NCBI RefSeq assembly: GCF_040187885.1
Contig: NZ_JBDPLH010000005.1
Span: 124,001-188,000 of the forward strand
Length of the DNA: 64,000 bases
From: Roseateles_E cavernae
Lineage (GTDB): Bacteria; Pseudomonadota; Gammaproteobacteria; Burkholderiales; Burkholderiaceae_C
Direction of reading: 5' to 3'
The position numbers and the translations under genes are program-made. Below, piece by piece: positions 46,848-55,679 of this stretch; the stretch's first letter is position 1; every line of letters begins with the position of its first letter. The notes under the pieces are model-generated. The model searched no databases. It saw only the letters and a list, made by a program, of their open reading frames with translations, and was not told the DNA's origin.

Positions 46848-47979
46848 GGCCGATGACCTTCGCGATCGCAGCGGTGGCCAGCTGAGCCGTGTTGCAGCGC
46901 AGGGTCTCGTGCTGCTGCTGGAAGCGCGCTTGCGCCCGCGCGTAGCGCGCATCGTCGTTCAGCCAGGCCAGGCCCTCACGCGCCAGCGCCGCCGGCGTGC
47001 ACTCGTCCTGCAGCAGCTCGGGCACCAGAAACTCATTGGCCAGCACATTGGGCAGGCCCACCCAGGGCTGGTAGCGCCGGCTCTTGATGCGCTGCCAGTT
47101 GAGCCAGTGCATGCGGTAGGCAATCACCATCGGGCGCTTGAACAGCGCGGCCTCCAGGGTCGCCGTGCCGCTGGCCACCAGCGTGATGTCGCAGGCGGCC
47201 AGCGCCTCATGCGAGCGGCCATCGAGCAGCAGCAGATCCAGCCCCGTTGGCAGCAGCGGCGTGATCAGCTCGCGCAGCCCCGGCGCCACCGGCATCACGA
47301 AGCGCAGCCCGGGCCGCGCGCGCTGCATCAGCAGCGCGGCCTGCAGCAGCGGCGCGGCGATGTAGCGGATCTCGCTCTTGCGGCTGCCCGGCAGCAGGGC
47401 CACGACGGTATCGCCCTCGCCCAGGCCCAGCGCCGCACGGCTGGCCGCCTTGGGCGGCTCCAGCGGGATCGCATCGGCGAGCGGATGGCCGACATAGCTC
47501 GCCGCGATGCCGGCGCGCTGCAGCAGCTCGGGCTCGAAGGGGAACAGGCACAGCACATGGTCGACCGAGCGACGGATCTTGTCGACACGCTCGCCGCGCC
47601 AGGCCCAGATCGAGGGGCAGACGAAGTGGATGGACTTGATGCCGGCGGCCTTCAGCTGCGCCTCCAGCGCGAAGTTGAAGTCGGGCGCGTCGATGCCGAT
47701 GAAGGCCTGCGGCGCATCGGTCAGCAGCCGGGCGGCGAGCTGCCGGCGGATAGACAGGATCTCGCGCAAATGCAGCAAGGCATCGACATAGCCGAAAACC
47801 GAGAGCTTGTGGTGCGGCCACCAGGCCTCGAAGCCCTGGGCGGCCATGCGGGGGCCGCCGATGCCCTGGGCGGTGAGGTCCGGCCAGCGCTGGCGCAGCC
47901 CCGGCAGCAGCAGGCCGCCGAGCAGATCACCGGAGGCCTCGCCGGCCACCATGCCAAAGCGGGGCGCGGTGTCCTTCAT
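46840..47979 (-). CDS. lpxB: Lipid-A-disaccharide synthase
   Basis: A 379-aa peripheral membrane glycosyltransferase (GT19) that joins UDP-2,3-diacylglucosamine and lipid X to give the tetra-acylated disaccharide of lipid A. Recognisable features: GMVAGEASGDLLGG near the start, VCPSIWAWRGERVDKIRRSVDHVLCLFPFEPE, YVGHPLAD, LLPGSRKSEI and VASGTATLEAAL. Lies 4 bases after lpxA and overlaps rnhB. Confidence 0.96.
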   Translation of the reverse strand: MKDTAPRFGMVAGEASGDLLGGLLLPGLRQRWPDLTAQGIGGPRMAAQGFEAWWPHHKLSVFGYVDALLHLREILSIRRQLAARLLTDAPQAFIGIDAPDFNFALEAQLKAAGIKSIHFVCPSIWAWRGERVDKIRRSVDHVLCLFPFEPELLQRAGIAASYVGHPLADAIPLEPPKAASRAALGLGEGDTVVALLPGSRKSEIRYIAAPLLQAALLMQRARPGLRFVMPVAPGLRELITPLLPTGLDLLLLDGRSHEALAACDITLVASGTATLEAALFKRPMVIAYRMHWLNWQRIKSRRYQPWVGLPNVLANEFLVPELLQDECTPAALAREGLAWLNDDARYARAQARFQQQHETLRCNTAQLATAAIAKVIGHA

Positions 47980-47983
47980 CGTG

Positions 47984-48772
47984 TCAGCGGATGATGCCGC
48001 GCGTGGCGCCGTGCAGGAAGTCCCGCATCAGCTGCACCGTGTCCTTGGCCTCGGGATGCGAGGCCTGCAGGCCGGCCATCTCGATCTCGGCCTGGGCCAC
48101 GGTCAGACCGCGACGGTAGAGGATGCGGTACATCTGCTTGACCGCATTGATCTGCTCGGGCGTGAAGCCCCGGCGCTTCAGGCCTTCCTGGTTGAAGCTG
48201 CGCGCCTCCGCAGTGTTGCCGGCCGCCATGATGAAGGGCGGCAGGTCCTGGAACAGGATGGAGCCCATGGCCGTCATGCTGTGCGCGCCGATATGGACGA
48301 ACTGATGCACGACGGTGAAGCCGCCGAGGATGGCCCAGTCGCCGACATGCACATGGCCGGCCAGCTGCGCGTTGTTGGCGAAGATGGTCTTGTTGCCGAC
48401 CTTGCAGTCATGGGCCAGATGCACATAGGCCATGATCCAGTTGTCGTCGCCCAGCGAAGTGATGCCGTCGTCCTGCGTCGTGCCGCGGTTGAAGGTGCAG
48501 AACTCGCGCACCACATTGCGGTCGCCGATGATCAGCTGCGTCGGCTCGCCGGCGTACTTCTTGTCCTGCGGCGCCGCGCCGATCGAGCAGAACTGGAAGA
48601 TCTGGTTGTCGCGGCCGATCGTCGTCGGCCCCTGCAGCACGCAGTGCGCCCCCACCGTCGTGCCGGCGGCTATCTTCACGCCGGCCTCGATGACGGTGTA
48701 GGGGCCCACCTGGACCGAGCTGTCCAGCTCGGCCTTGGGGTCGATCAGGGCCGTCGGATGGATCTTGGACAT
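47984..48772 (-). CDS. lpxA: UDP-N-acetylglucosamine acyltransferase
   Basis: First enzyme of lipid A synthesis: transfers 3-hydroxyacyl from ACP to UDP-GlcNAc. The 262 aa (same as E. coli) form a left-handed beta-helix of hexapeptide repeats (IHPTALIDPKAELDSSVQVGPYTVIEAGVKI), with the catalytic His in AYVHLAHDCKVG and the C-terminal helical domain (RGFTPEQINAVKQMYRILYR). The long upstream open frame belongs to another reading frame over fabZ. Start ATG 48772 is 20 bases after the fabZ stop. Confidence 0.97.
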   Translation of the reverse strand: MSKIHPTALIDPKAELDSSVQVGPYTVIEAGVKIAAGTTVGAHCVLQGPTTIGRDNQIFQFCSIGAAPQDKKYAGEPTQLIIGDRNVVREFCTFNRGTTQDDGITSLGDDNWIMAYVHLAHDCKVGNKTIFANNAQLAGHVHVGDWAILGGFTVVHQFVHIGAHSMTAMGSILFQDLPPFIMAAGNTAEARSFNQEGLKRRGFTPEQINAVKQMYRILYRRGLTVAQAEIEMAGLQASHPEAKDTVQLMRDFLHGATRGIIR

Positions 48773-48792
48773 GGCTCGCGACTCCGACGGGT

Positions 48793-49245
48793 TCAGCAGT
48801 CGATGCGGCGCATCGTGCACATCAGCTCGGCCTCGCAGGCCAGCTCCTCGCCGACCCAGACCTTGCCGGTGAACTTGTAGATCGAGGCCTTGGCGCGGTC
48901 CAAGGTGACGTCCAGCACCAGTTGGTCGCCCGGCTCGACCGGACGCTTGAAGCGCGCGCCGTCGATGCCGGCGAAATAGCAGACCGTCTTGTCGTCCAGC
49001 TCGGCATCCAGGCTGACCAGGGTCAGCACGGTGGCGGCCTGGGCCAGCGCTTCCAGCATCAGCACACCGGGCATCACCGGGCGGTGCGGGAAATGGCCGA
49101 GGAAGTGCGGCTCGTTGATGCTGACGTTCTTCAGCGCGCGGATGCGCTTGCCTTTTTCGATCTCCAGCACGCGATCGACCAGCAGCAGCGGATAGCGGTG
49201 CGGGATCTTCTTGAGGATCTGATGGATGTCCATGGATGTCGTCAT
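48793..49245 (-). CDS. fabZ: 3-hydroxyacyl-[ACP] dehydratase FabZ
   Basis: Dehydrates 3-hydroxyacyl-ACP in fatty acid elongation and competes with LpxA for hydroxymyristoyl-ACP. The 150-aa hot-dog-fold protein has the active-site His51 in GHFPHRPVMPG and Glu65 in VLMLEALAQ. ATG 49245 overlaps the lpxD stop as ATGA; a second ATG at 49233 is also in frame. Confidence 0.96.
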   Translation of the reverse strand: MTTSMDIHQILKKIPHRYPLLLVDRVLEIEKGKRIRALKNVSINEPHFLGHFPHRPVMPGVLMLEALAQAATVLTLVSLDAELDDKTVCYFAGIDGARFKRPVEPGDQLVLDVTLDRAKASIYKFTGKVWVGEELACEAELMCTMRRIDC

Positions 49246-50288
49246 AACTTCTTTTCAAGCGCCCGCAGGCGCTCACGCAGCGCGTGCAATTGTCTCAATG
49301 TGGCGGCGTTCTTTTCCCAGCTCGCATTGTCGTCGAAGGGAAACACACCGCTATAGGTGCCGGGCTTGGCGATCGAGCGGGTCACGACGGTGGCAGCCGA
49401 GACATGCACGCCATCGGCCAGGCTCAGATGGCCCAGCACGATGGCGCCACCGCCCACCGTGCATTGCCTGCCGATGACGGCACTGCCGGCCACGCCGGCG
49501 CAGCCGGCCATCGCCGTGTGGGCGCCGACGCGCACGTTGTGACCGATCTGCACCAGGTTGTCGAGCTTGACGCCATCTTCCAGCACCGTGTCGCCCAGCG
49601 CACCGCGGTCGATGCAGCTGTTGGCACCGATCTCGACATCGTCGCCGATGACGACCGCGCCGAGCTGCTCGATCTTTTCCCAGCGGCCCTGCCCGTCATC
49701 CGATTTTGTGGGCGCGAAGCCGAAGCCGTCGGCGCCGATCACCGCGCCGCTGTGCACGATGCAGCGCGCGCCGATGCGGCAGTCAAAGCCCAGCGTGACG
49801 CGCGGCGCCAATCGGCTGTCGGCGCCGACGCTGGCGCCGCGCTCGAGCACGCAGTGTGCGCCGATGCGCGCGCCGGCAGCAATGCGCACACCGGCCTCGA
49901 TCACGGCCAGCGGCCCGATGTCCACGCCCTCGCCCAGCTCGGCATCAGGATCGATCACCGCGCTCGGGTGAATGCGGGCCGGCGCGGACGGACGCACCCG
50001 CGCGGCCCACCACTGGGTCAGCCGGGCAAAGTAGAGATAGGGATCGGGCGTGACGATGTAGGCGCCGCCGCGCTCGGCAGCGGCCTCGGCCATCGCCGGG
50101 CCCACGATCACGCAGCCGGCCTGGCTGGCCGACAGCTGCGAGCGGTAGCGCGGGTTGGCCAGAAAGGCGATGGTGGCGGCGTCCGCGCCCTCCAGCGGCC
50201 CGATGCGCGCGAGGCGCAGATCGGAGGCACCAACAAGATCGCCGCCCAGGGCGGCGATCACTTCGTTCAGCGGGGCGCTGAAGCTCAC
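49242..50288 (-). CDS. lpxD: UDP-3-O-(3-hydroxymyristoyl)glucosamine N-acyltransferase
   Basis: Third step of lipid A synthesis: N-acylation of UDP-3-O-acyl-glucosamine. The 348-aa protein has an N-terminal uridine-binding domain (LEGADAATIAFLANPRYRSQL) and a long hexapeptide-repeat beta-helix (IHPSAVIDPDAELGEGVDIG through VIGRQCTVGGGAIVLGH), with the catalytic His in NLVQIGHNVRVG, and a C-terminal helix. The start is GTG 50288, whose last bases form the skp stop (GTGA overlap); the longer open frame upstream runs over skp in another frame. Confidence 0.95.
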   Translation of the reverse strand: MSFSAPLNEVIAALGGDLVGASDLRLARIGPLEGADAATIAFLANPRYRSQLSASQAGCVIVGPAMAEAAAERGGAYIVTPDPYLYFARLTQWWAARVRPSAPARIHPSAVIDPDAELGEGVDIGPLAVIEAGVRIAAGARIGAHCVLERGASVGADSRLAPRVTLGFDCRIGARCIVHSGAVIGADGFGFAPTKSDDGQGRWEKIEQLGAVVIGDDVEIGANSCIDRGALGDTVLEDGVKLDNLVQIGHNVRVGAHTAMAGCAGVAGSAVIGRQCTVGGGAIVLGHLSLADGVHVSAATVVTRSIAKPGTYSGVFPFDDNASWEKNAATLRQLHALRERLRALEKKL

Positions 50289-50794
50289 TTCTGCGAGTTG
50301 AGCGCGTCGATCACCTTCTTGGTGATGTCGATGCGGTTGCTGGCGTGCAGCGCATCCTGCACGATCAGGTCGTACTTGTCGGCGTCGAAGATCTGCTTGA
50401 TGACCTTGTTGGCCCGCTCGACCAGCACCGACAGCTCTTCGTTCTTGCGCTGGGTCAGGTCTTCCTGCCACTCGCGGCGCTTGCGCTGCAGGTCGCGGTC
50501 GGCCTCGACCAGATCGCGCTGGCGACGGGTCTTCTCGGCCTCGCCCAGCGTCGGGGCATCCTTCTCCAGCTTGTCGGCGGCGCCGCGCAGCTTGGTTTCC
50601 AGATCCTTCAGCTCTTTCTCGCGCTTGCCGAACTCGGCCTCCAGCTTGAGCTGTGCTGCCTTGGCCAGATTGGCCTCACGCATCACGCGCTCGCTGTTGA
50701 CGTAGCCGATCTTCACTTCTTGCGCCTGCGCCGACAGCGTCGATGCACACACCATGGCGGCCAAGGCCACCGATTTCAACAGCTTGCTCTTCAT
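50285..50794 (-). CDS. skp: Periplasmic chaperone Skp (OmpH)
   Basis: A 169-aa periplasmic holdase for unfolded outer-membrane proteins. Signal peptide (residues 1 to about 24, ending LSAQAQ), then EVKIGYVNSERVMREANLAKAAQ and the long charged coiled-coil arms (residues about 40-135), with a short C-terminal strand region. It delivers clients to BamA, encoded just upstream with a one-base overlap (TGATG). Confidence 0.94.
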   Translation of the reverse strand: MKSKLLKSVALAAMVCASTLSAQAQEVKIGYVNSERVMREANLAKAAQLKLEAEFGKREKELKDLETKLRGAADKLEKDAPTLGEAEKTRRQRDLVEADRDLQRKRREWQEDLTQRKNEELSVLVERANKVIKQIFDADKYDLIVQDALHASNRIDITKKVIDALNSQK

Positions 50795-53100
50795 CAGAAT
50801 GCAGTCCCGATCTGGAATTGGAATTTCTCGATTCTATCCGTGGGCTTCTTGCGCACCGGCGAACCATAGCTCATCTTCAACGGCCCCATGGGAGAAAGCC
50901 AGCTCAAACCGATACCGGCCGAGGCCCGTACCGAGTCGCCGGTGATCTTCTCACCATCGCGCCACACATTGCCGGCATCCATGAAGCCGAACAAGCGGAA
51001 GGTCTTGTCATTGCCAGCCCCTGGAACGGGCACATAGAGCTCGGCGTTGACATTGATACGGCGGCTGCCGCCCGAATAGGAGCCGGTCACGTCGACTGGG
51101 CCGAGCGAATTCGCCTCGAAGACCCGCACCGAACCCAGGCCGCCGGCATAGAAGTTCTTGAAGATCGGGTAGGGGCGACCGCCGATGCCCTTGCCCCAGC
51201 CCAGCTCGCTGTTCAGGCCCAGCGTGAACTTGTTGCCCAGCGGGATGTAGTGCTGGTATTGCAGATTGGCACGCGCATAGCGCGAATCGCCGACCGCGCT
51301 GAGCTCCAGATTGACGCGCTGGTACTTGCCCGAGGTCGGCGACAGGATGCTGTCGCGGTCGTCGCGCTGCCAGCCGATCGTGAACGGGATCGCCATGCTG
51401 GACGAGCCGAACTGATGGCGGAACAGGAAGTAGCTATTGGGCAGGCCGGCCGAGGTGGTGATGCGGGTCAGCTCGTAGCCGAGGCCGAAAAACACCGTGT
51501 CGACCTCGGAGAAGGGCACGCCGAAGCGCACGGCGGCGCCATGGCTGACCAGCTCGTACTCCTCGCCCAGCGTGTTGATCGGCTTGGTCGTGCGGTAGAA
51601 CAGATCGATCGCACGCGACACGCCGTCGACCGTGAAATACGGGTCCACCGTGCTAAGCACCAGCGCACGGCCGGTCTTCGCGGTGTTGACCTCGATGCCC
51701 AGGTAGTTGCCCGAGCCGAACACATTGTCCTGCTTGATCGAGCCCGACAGCGACAGGCTGTTGGCGCTGGAGTAGCCGGCGCCGACCATGATGTTGCCGG
51801 TCGGGCGCTCTTCGACCGTCAGCGTCACATCGACCTGGTCGGGCGCACCCGGCACCTCGGTGGTGTCGATCTCGACTTCCTTGAAATAGCCCAGGCGCTC
51901 GACGCGGTCGCGCGAGGCCTTGATGCGGCGGCCGTCGTACCACGCCGACTCGAACTGGCGGAACTCGCGGCGTATCACCTCGTCGCGGGTGCGCGTGTTG
52001 CCGGAGATGATGACGCGGCGCACATAGACGCGGCGCTGCGGCTCGGCCACAAAGGTCACGACCACCTGGCCGGTGGCGCGGTCGATCTCGGGCCGGCTCT
52101 CGACGCGCGCAAAGGCGTAGCCATAGGTGCCGTAAAGATCGGTAAAGAGCCGGGTTGTCTGGGCCACGGCCTCGCCGCGATAGGGCTCGCCGGGCTTCAG
52201 CGCGATCAGGCTCTTGAAGTCTTCCTCGCGGCCGAGGAACTCGCCTTCGAGCTTGACCTCGGTCACCGTGTAGGGCTGGCCTTCGTTGACGGTGATCGCG
52301 ATATTGATGCTCTGCTTGTCCGGCGAGATCGTCACCTGGGTCGAGGTGACGGCGAACTCCAGATAGCCGCGATTCAGATAGTAGGAGCGCAGCGTCTCCA
52401 GATCGGCATTGAGCTTGGCGCGCGAGTAGCGGTCGGTCTTGGTATACCAAGTCAGCCAGCCGCTGGTGGTCTGCTCCAGCAACCCGGTCAAGGTGCTCTC
52501 CGAGAACACCTTGGAGCCGAGGATGCGGATCTCGCCGATCTTGGCCGGTTCGCCCTCGGTCACGGCAAAGCTGACGTTGACACGGTTGCGCTCCAGCGGC
52601 GTGATGGTGGTGCTGACCTCGGCGCCATACAGGCTGCGGGTCAGGTATTGCCGCTTCAGCTCCTGCTCGGCGCGGTCGGCCAGGGCCTTGTCGAAGGGCT
52701 TGCCTTCGCCGATGCCCACGTCCTTCAGCGACTTGGTCAGCGCCTCGGTGTCGAACTCCTTCAGACCGATGAAGCTGACATTGGCGATGATGGGCCGCTC
52801 CTCGATCACGACCACGGCCGAGTCGCCGTCGATCTGGATGCGCACATCCTTGAACAGGCCGGTCGCGAACAGCGCGCGCAGCGCGGCCACGCCCTTCTCG
52901 TCGTTGTAGGTGTCACCGATGCGGAAGGGCAGCGATGCGAACACGGTGCCGGGGTCGGTGCGCTGCAGACCCTCGACGCGGATGTCCTTCAGCACAAAAG
53001 GATCGACGGCCCAGGCGGCGCCCGACTGCAGCGCGGCGGCCAACGCCAAAGCCAGGATTGACGGGCGCATCAGCGCAGACTTGCAATGAGATGAGGACAT
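50794..53100 (-). CDS. bamA: Outer membrane protein assembly factor BamA
   Basis: The 768-aa central component of the BAM complex that inserts beta-barrels into the outer membrane. After a signal peptide (MRPSILALALAAALQSGAAWA within the N-terminus), five POTRA domains are expected to residue about 425 (VLKDIRVEGLQRTDPGTVFASLP begins the first; VRRVIISGNTRTRDEVIRREF the fifth), then a 16-strand barrel with the VRGF-like loop read here as SVRVFEANSLGP, ending FQFQIGTAF with the usual terminal Phe. The start at 53100 has no clear ribosome site; an internal ATG at 53070 begins the signal peptide proper and is a fair alternative. Confidence 0.96.
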   Translation of the reverse strand: MSSSHCKSALMRPSILALALAAALQSGAAWAVDPFVLKDIRVEGLQRTDPGTVFASLPFRIGDTYNDEKGVAALRALFATGLFKDVRIQIDGDSAVVVIEERPIIANVSFIGLKEFDTEALTKSLKDVGIGEGKPFDKALADRAEQELKRQYLTRSLYGAEVSTTITPLERNRVNVSFAVTEGEPAKIGEIRILGSKVFSESTLTGLLEQTTSGWLTWYTKTDRYSRAKLNADLETLRSYYLNRGYLEFAVTSTQVTISPDKQSINIAITVNEGQPYTVTEVKLEGEFLGREEDFKSLIALKPGEPYRGEAVAQTTRLFTDLYGTYGYAFARVESRPEIDRATGQVVVTFVAEPQRRVYVRRVIISGNTRTRDEVIRREFRQFESAWYDGRRIKASRDRVERLGYFKEVEIDTTEVPGAPDQVDVTLTVEERPTGNIMVGAGYSSANSLSLSGSIKQDNVFGSGNYLGIEVNTAKTGRALVLSTVDPYFTVDGVSRAIDLFYRTTKPINTLGEEYELVSHGAAVRFGVPFSEVDTVFFGLGYELTRITTSAGLPNSYFLFRHQFGSSSMAIPFTIGWQRDDRDSILSPTSGKYQRVNLELSAVGDSRYARANLQYQHYIPLGNKFTLGLNSELGWGKGIGGRPYPIFKNFYAGGLGSVRVFEANSLGPVDVTGSYSGGSRRINVNAELYVPVPGAGNDKTFRLFGFMDAGNVWRDGEKITGDSVRASAGIGLSWLSPMGPLKMSYGSPVRKKPTDRIEKFQFQIGTAF

Positions 53101-53106
53101 GTGAGA

Positions 53107-54483
53107 TCAGTGCAGGCCCAGCAGGCGGGCCATGTCATTGGAAAGGGCCAGAGTCATCATCAGCAGCATGACCAACACGCCAGCGCGTTGCAGCTGCCGG
53201 AGCCACCATTCCGAAACGGGGCGGCCGCTCAAACCCTCGAAAAGATAATACATCAGGTGTCCGCCATCGAGCATCGGCAGCGGCAGCAGGTTCAGCACAC
53301 CCAGGCTGACGCTGACCAGCGCGAGAAAGCTCAGGTACTGGGTCAGGCCCAGCTTGGCGGACTGGCCCGCATAGTCGGCAATCGTGATCGGCCCGCTGAG
53401 GTTCTTCAGCGAGGCCTCGCCGATCAGCATGCGGCCGAAGGTTGTCAGGGTCAGCGTCGAGACATCCCAGGTGCGCTTGGCACCCAGCCACAGCGAATCC
53501 AGCGGCCCATGGCTGACCGTCACCAACTCGGGCGCCGAACCCAGCATGGCCTCGATGCGGCCCAGGCGCTGGCCGGCGTCGTTGACGATGCGCGGCCTGA
53601 CCTCCAGCACCAAGACCTGACCCGCGCGCTCGACCTGCCACTGCATCGCGGGCGCGCGCTCACCCTCGACGCCCTGGGCGCTGGCGCGTATCAGTTCGCG
53701 CAGCGCGGCCGCATCACCGGCCGGCCGGCCATCGACACTGAGCACCCGGTCGCCGCGCTGCAGCCCGGCCTGCGCCCCAGCGCCACCGGCCACCAGCTCG
53801 CCCAGCACCGGCTCGCTGAAAGCACCGCCCAGGCCCACCTCGCGCATCAGCTGCGCATCGAGCTCGCGGCCCCGCAAGGCCTCGGTGTCGAGCACCAACA
53901 CGCGCCGGCCATGGCCTTGCGCATCGCTGACGCTCAGATGCAGCTTGCCGCCATCGGACAGCACCTGGGTCAGCTGCCAGCGCAGCTCGGGCAGCGACTG
54001 CAGCTCGGTCCAGTCCTGGCCATCGCGCGAGGTCGCCTGCACCCAGTCGCCGACGCGCATGCCGGCCCGCTCGGCCAGGCTGCCGGCCAGCGGCGCGCCC
54101 AGCACGGGCTTGGGCTCATCGACACCCATCAGATTGACCGCCGCGAACAGGGCGATCGCCAGCAGGAAGTTCGCCACCGGGCCGGCCGCAACGATGGCGG
54201 CGCGCTGGCGCAGCGGCTTGTTGTTGAAGGCCTGGGCGCGCTCGTGCGGCGCCACCGGGCCCTCGCGCTCGTCGAGCATGCGCACATAACCGCCCAGCGG
54301 CAGGGCCGACAGGGTGAACTCGGTGGCATCGGGCCCGCTCTGGCGCCGCCAGATCACGCGGCCGAAGCCCACCGAAAAGCGCAGCACCTTGACGCCGCAG
54401 GCCTTGGCCACGCGGTAGTGCCCCCACTCGTGCACGACGATCAGCACGCCCAGGGTCAGCAGAAAAGCCAGGATCGTGACCAT
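53107..54483 (-). CDS. rseP: Site-2 protease RseP
   Basis: A 458-aa inner-membrane zinc protease that cleaves anti-sigma factor RseA to release sigma-E, and clears signal peptides. The zinc motif HEWGH (His18, Glu19, His22) is in the first membrane helix and the second motif LDGGHL near the C-terminus. Two PDZ domains lie between (LAGSLAERAGMRVGDWV; AGAQAGLQRGDRVLSVDGRPAG). Start ATG 54483 overlaps the ispC stop by one base; the longer frame upstream lies inside ispC. Placement before bamA and skp links it to envelope-stress control. Confidence 0.95.
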   Translation of the reverse strand: MVTILAFLLTLGVLIVVHEWGHYRVAKACGVKVLRFSVGFGRVIWRRQSGPDATEFTLSALPLGGYVRMLDEREGPVAPHERAQAFNNKPLRQRAAIVAAGPVANFLLAIALFAAVNLMGVDEPKPVLGAPLAGSLAERAGMRVGDWVQATSRDGQDWTELQSLPELRWQLTQVLSDGGKLHLSVSDAQGHGRRVLVLDTEALRGRELDAQLMREVGLGGAFSEPVLGELVAGGAGAQAGLQRGDRVLSVDGRPAGDAAALRELIRASAQGVEGERAPAMQWQVERAGQVLVLEVRPRIVNDAGQRLGRIEAMLGSAPELVTVSHGPLDSLWLGAKRTWDVSTLTLTTFGRMLIGEASLKNLSGPITIADYAGQSAKLGLTQYLSFLALVSVSLGVLNLLPLPMLDGGHLMYYLFEGLSGRPVSEWWLRQLQRAGVLVMLLMMTLALSNDMARLLGLH

Positions 54484-55679
54484 CACGCGGCCAGACCCTG
54501 CATCAGCGCCCGGGCATGACGGCGGGCGCGCTGGTCCAGCACCAGCAGGCCCTCGACGCTGGCGCATTCACCGGCCTCGGGATGCAGCTCCTCAAGGCTG
54601 CGCTGGTTGATCTGGTGGATCTGATCAAAGCGCAGGCGCCGCTCCAGGAAGGCGGCAACCGCCTCCTCGTTGGCGGCGTTCAGCACCGCGGTCGCGCCCT
54701 CGGCGGCGCGCAAGGCCTGCCAGGACAGGTGCAGGCCGGGGAAGCGGATCGCGTCGGCCTCCTCAAAGGTCAGCGAGGGTCCGCCGACCAGGTCCAGGGT
54801 CTTGGCGCCGGTCGCGATGCGCTCCGGGAAGGCCAGGCCATAGGCAATCGGCACCCGCATATCGGGCGTGCCGAGCTGGGCCAGCACCGACTGGTCGCGG
54901 CACACCACCATCGAATGGATGATGCTCTGCGGATGGATCACGACCTTGATCTGCTCGGGCCTCAGGCCGAACAGCCAGCGTGCCTCGATCACCTCCAGCG
55001 CCTTGTTCATCATGGTCGCCGAATCGACCGAGATCTTGCGACCCATCACCCAGTTCGGATGGGCGCAGGCCTCGTCGGGCGTGACGGCCGCGAGGCTGGC
55101 CGGATCACGCTGGCGGAAAGGGCCGCCGGACGCGGTCAGCACGATGTGGTCGAGCCGCTGATGCCAGGTCGAGCGGTCCTCGGGCAGGCACTGGAAGATG
55201 GCCGAATGCTCGCTGTCGATCGGCAGCAGGCTGGCGCCACCCTGATCGACCGCCTGCATGAACAGCGCGCCGCCCAGCACGATGGCTTCCTTGTTGGCCA
55301 GCAGCAGCTTCTTGCCGGCGCGCGCGGCAGCGATGGCCGGCGCCAGGCCGGCCGAGCCGACGATGGCAGCCATCACCGCATCGACCTCAGGGTGGGCGGC
55401 GATCTCGGCCAGGCTGTTCGGGCCGTCCAGCACCTCGGTCTTCAAGCCTTGCTCGCGTAGCAGGCGGCGCAGCTGGGCCGCCAGGACCGGATCGGGCAGC
55501 ACGGCAAAACGGGGCCGATGCTGCAGGCATTGCGCGGCCAACTCGTCGACCCGGCTCATCGCGCTGAGCGCAAACACCTCGTAGCGGTCCGAGTGGCGGG
55601 CCAGCACGTCCAAGGTGTTGACGCCGATCGAGCCGGTGGCGCCGAGCACGCAAACACGCTGACGTTGGGACAGATTCAT
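54483..55679 (-). CDS. ispC: 1-deoxy-D-xylulose 5-phosphate reductoisomerase
   Basis: The committed step of the MEP isoprenoid pathway: DXP to MEP with NADPH. The 398 aa contain the NADPH loop (VLGATGSIGVNTLDVLA), KEAIVLGG, the metal and substrate segment (PIDSEHSAIFQCL, TASGGPF, NWVMGRKISVDSATMMNKALEVIEA) and HPQSIIHSMV. ATGA overlap with cdsA upstream and one-base overlap with rseP downstream. Its product feeds undecaprenyl synthesis by UppS two genes upstream. Confidence 0.96.
   Translation of the reverse strand: MNLSQRQRVCVLGATGSIGVNTLDVLARHSDRYEVFALSAMSRVDELAAQCLQHRPRFAVLPDPVLAAQLRRLLREQGLKTEVLDGPNSLAEIAAHPEVDAVMAAIVGSAGLAPAIAAARAGKKLLLANKEAIVLGGALFMQAVDQGGASLLPIDSEHSAIFQCLPEDRSTWHQRLDHIVLTASGGPFRQRDPASLAAVTPDEACAHPNWVMGRKISVDSATMMNKALEVIEARWLFGLRPEQIKVVIHPQSIIHSMVVCRDQSVLAQLGTPDMRVPIAYGLAFPERIATGAKTLDLVGGPSLTFEEADAIRFPGLHLSWQALRAAEGATAVLNAANEEAVAAFLERRLRFDQIHQINQRSLEELHPEAGECASVEGLLVLDQRARRHARALMQGLAA

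Noticed and set aside
50743..53061. 772-codon open frame antisense to bamA
   Set aside because: Shadow frame of a certain gene, with no recognisable domain.
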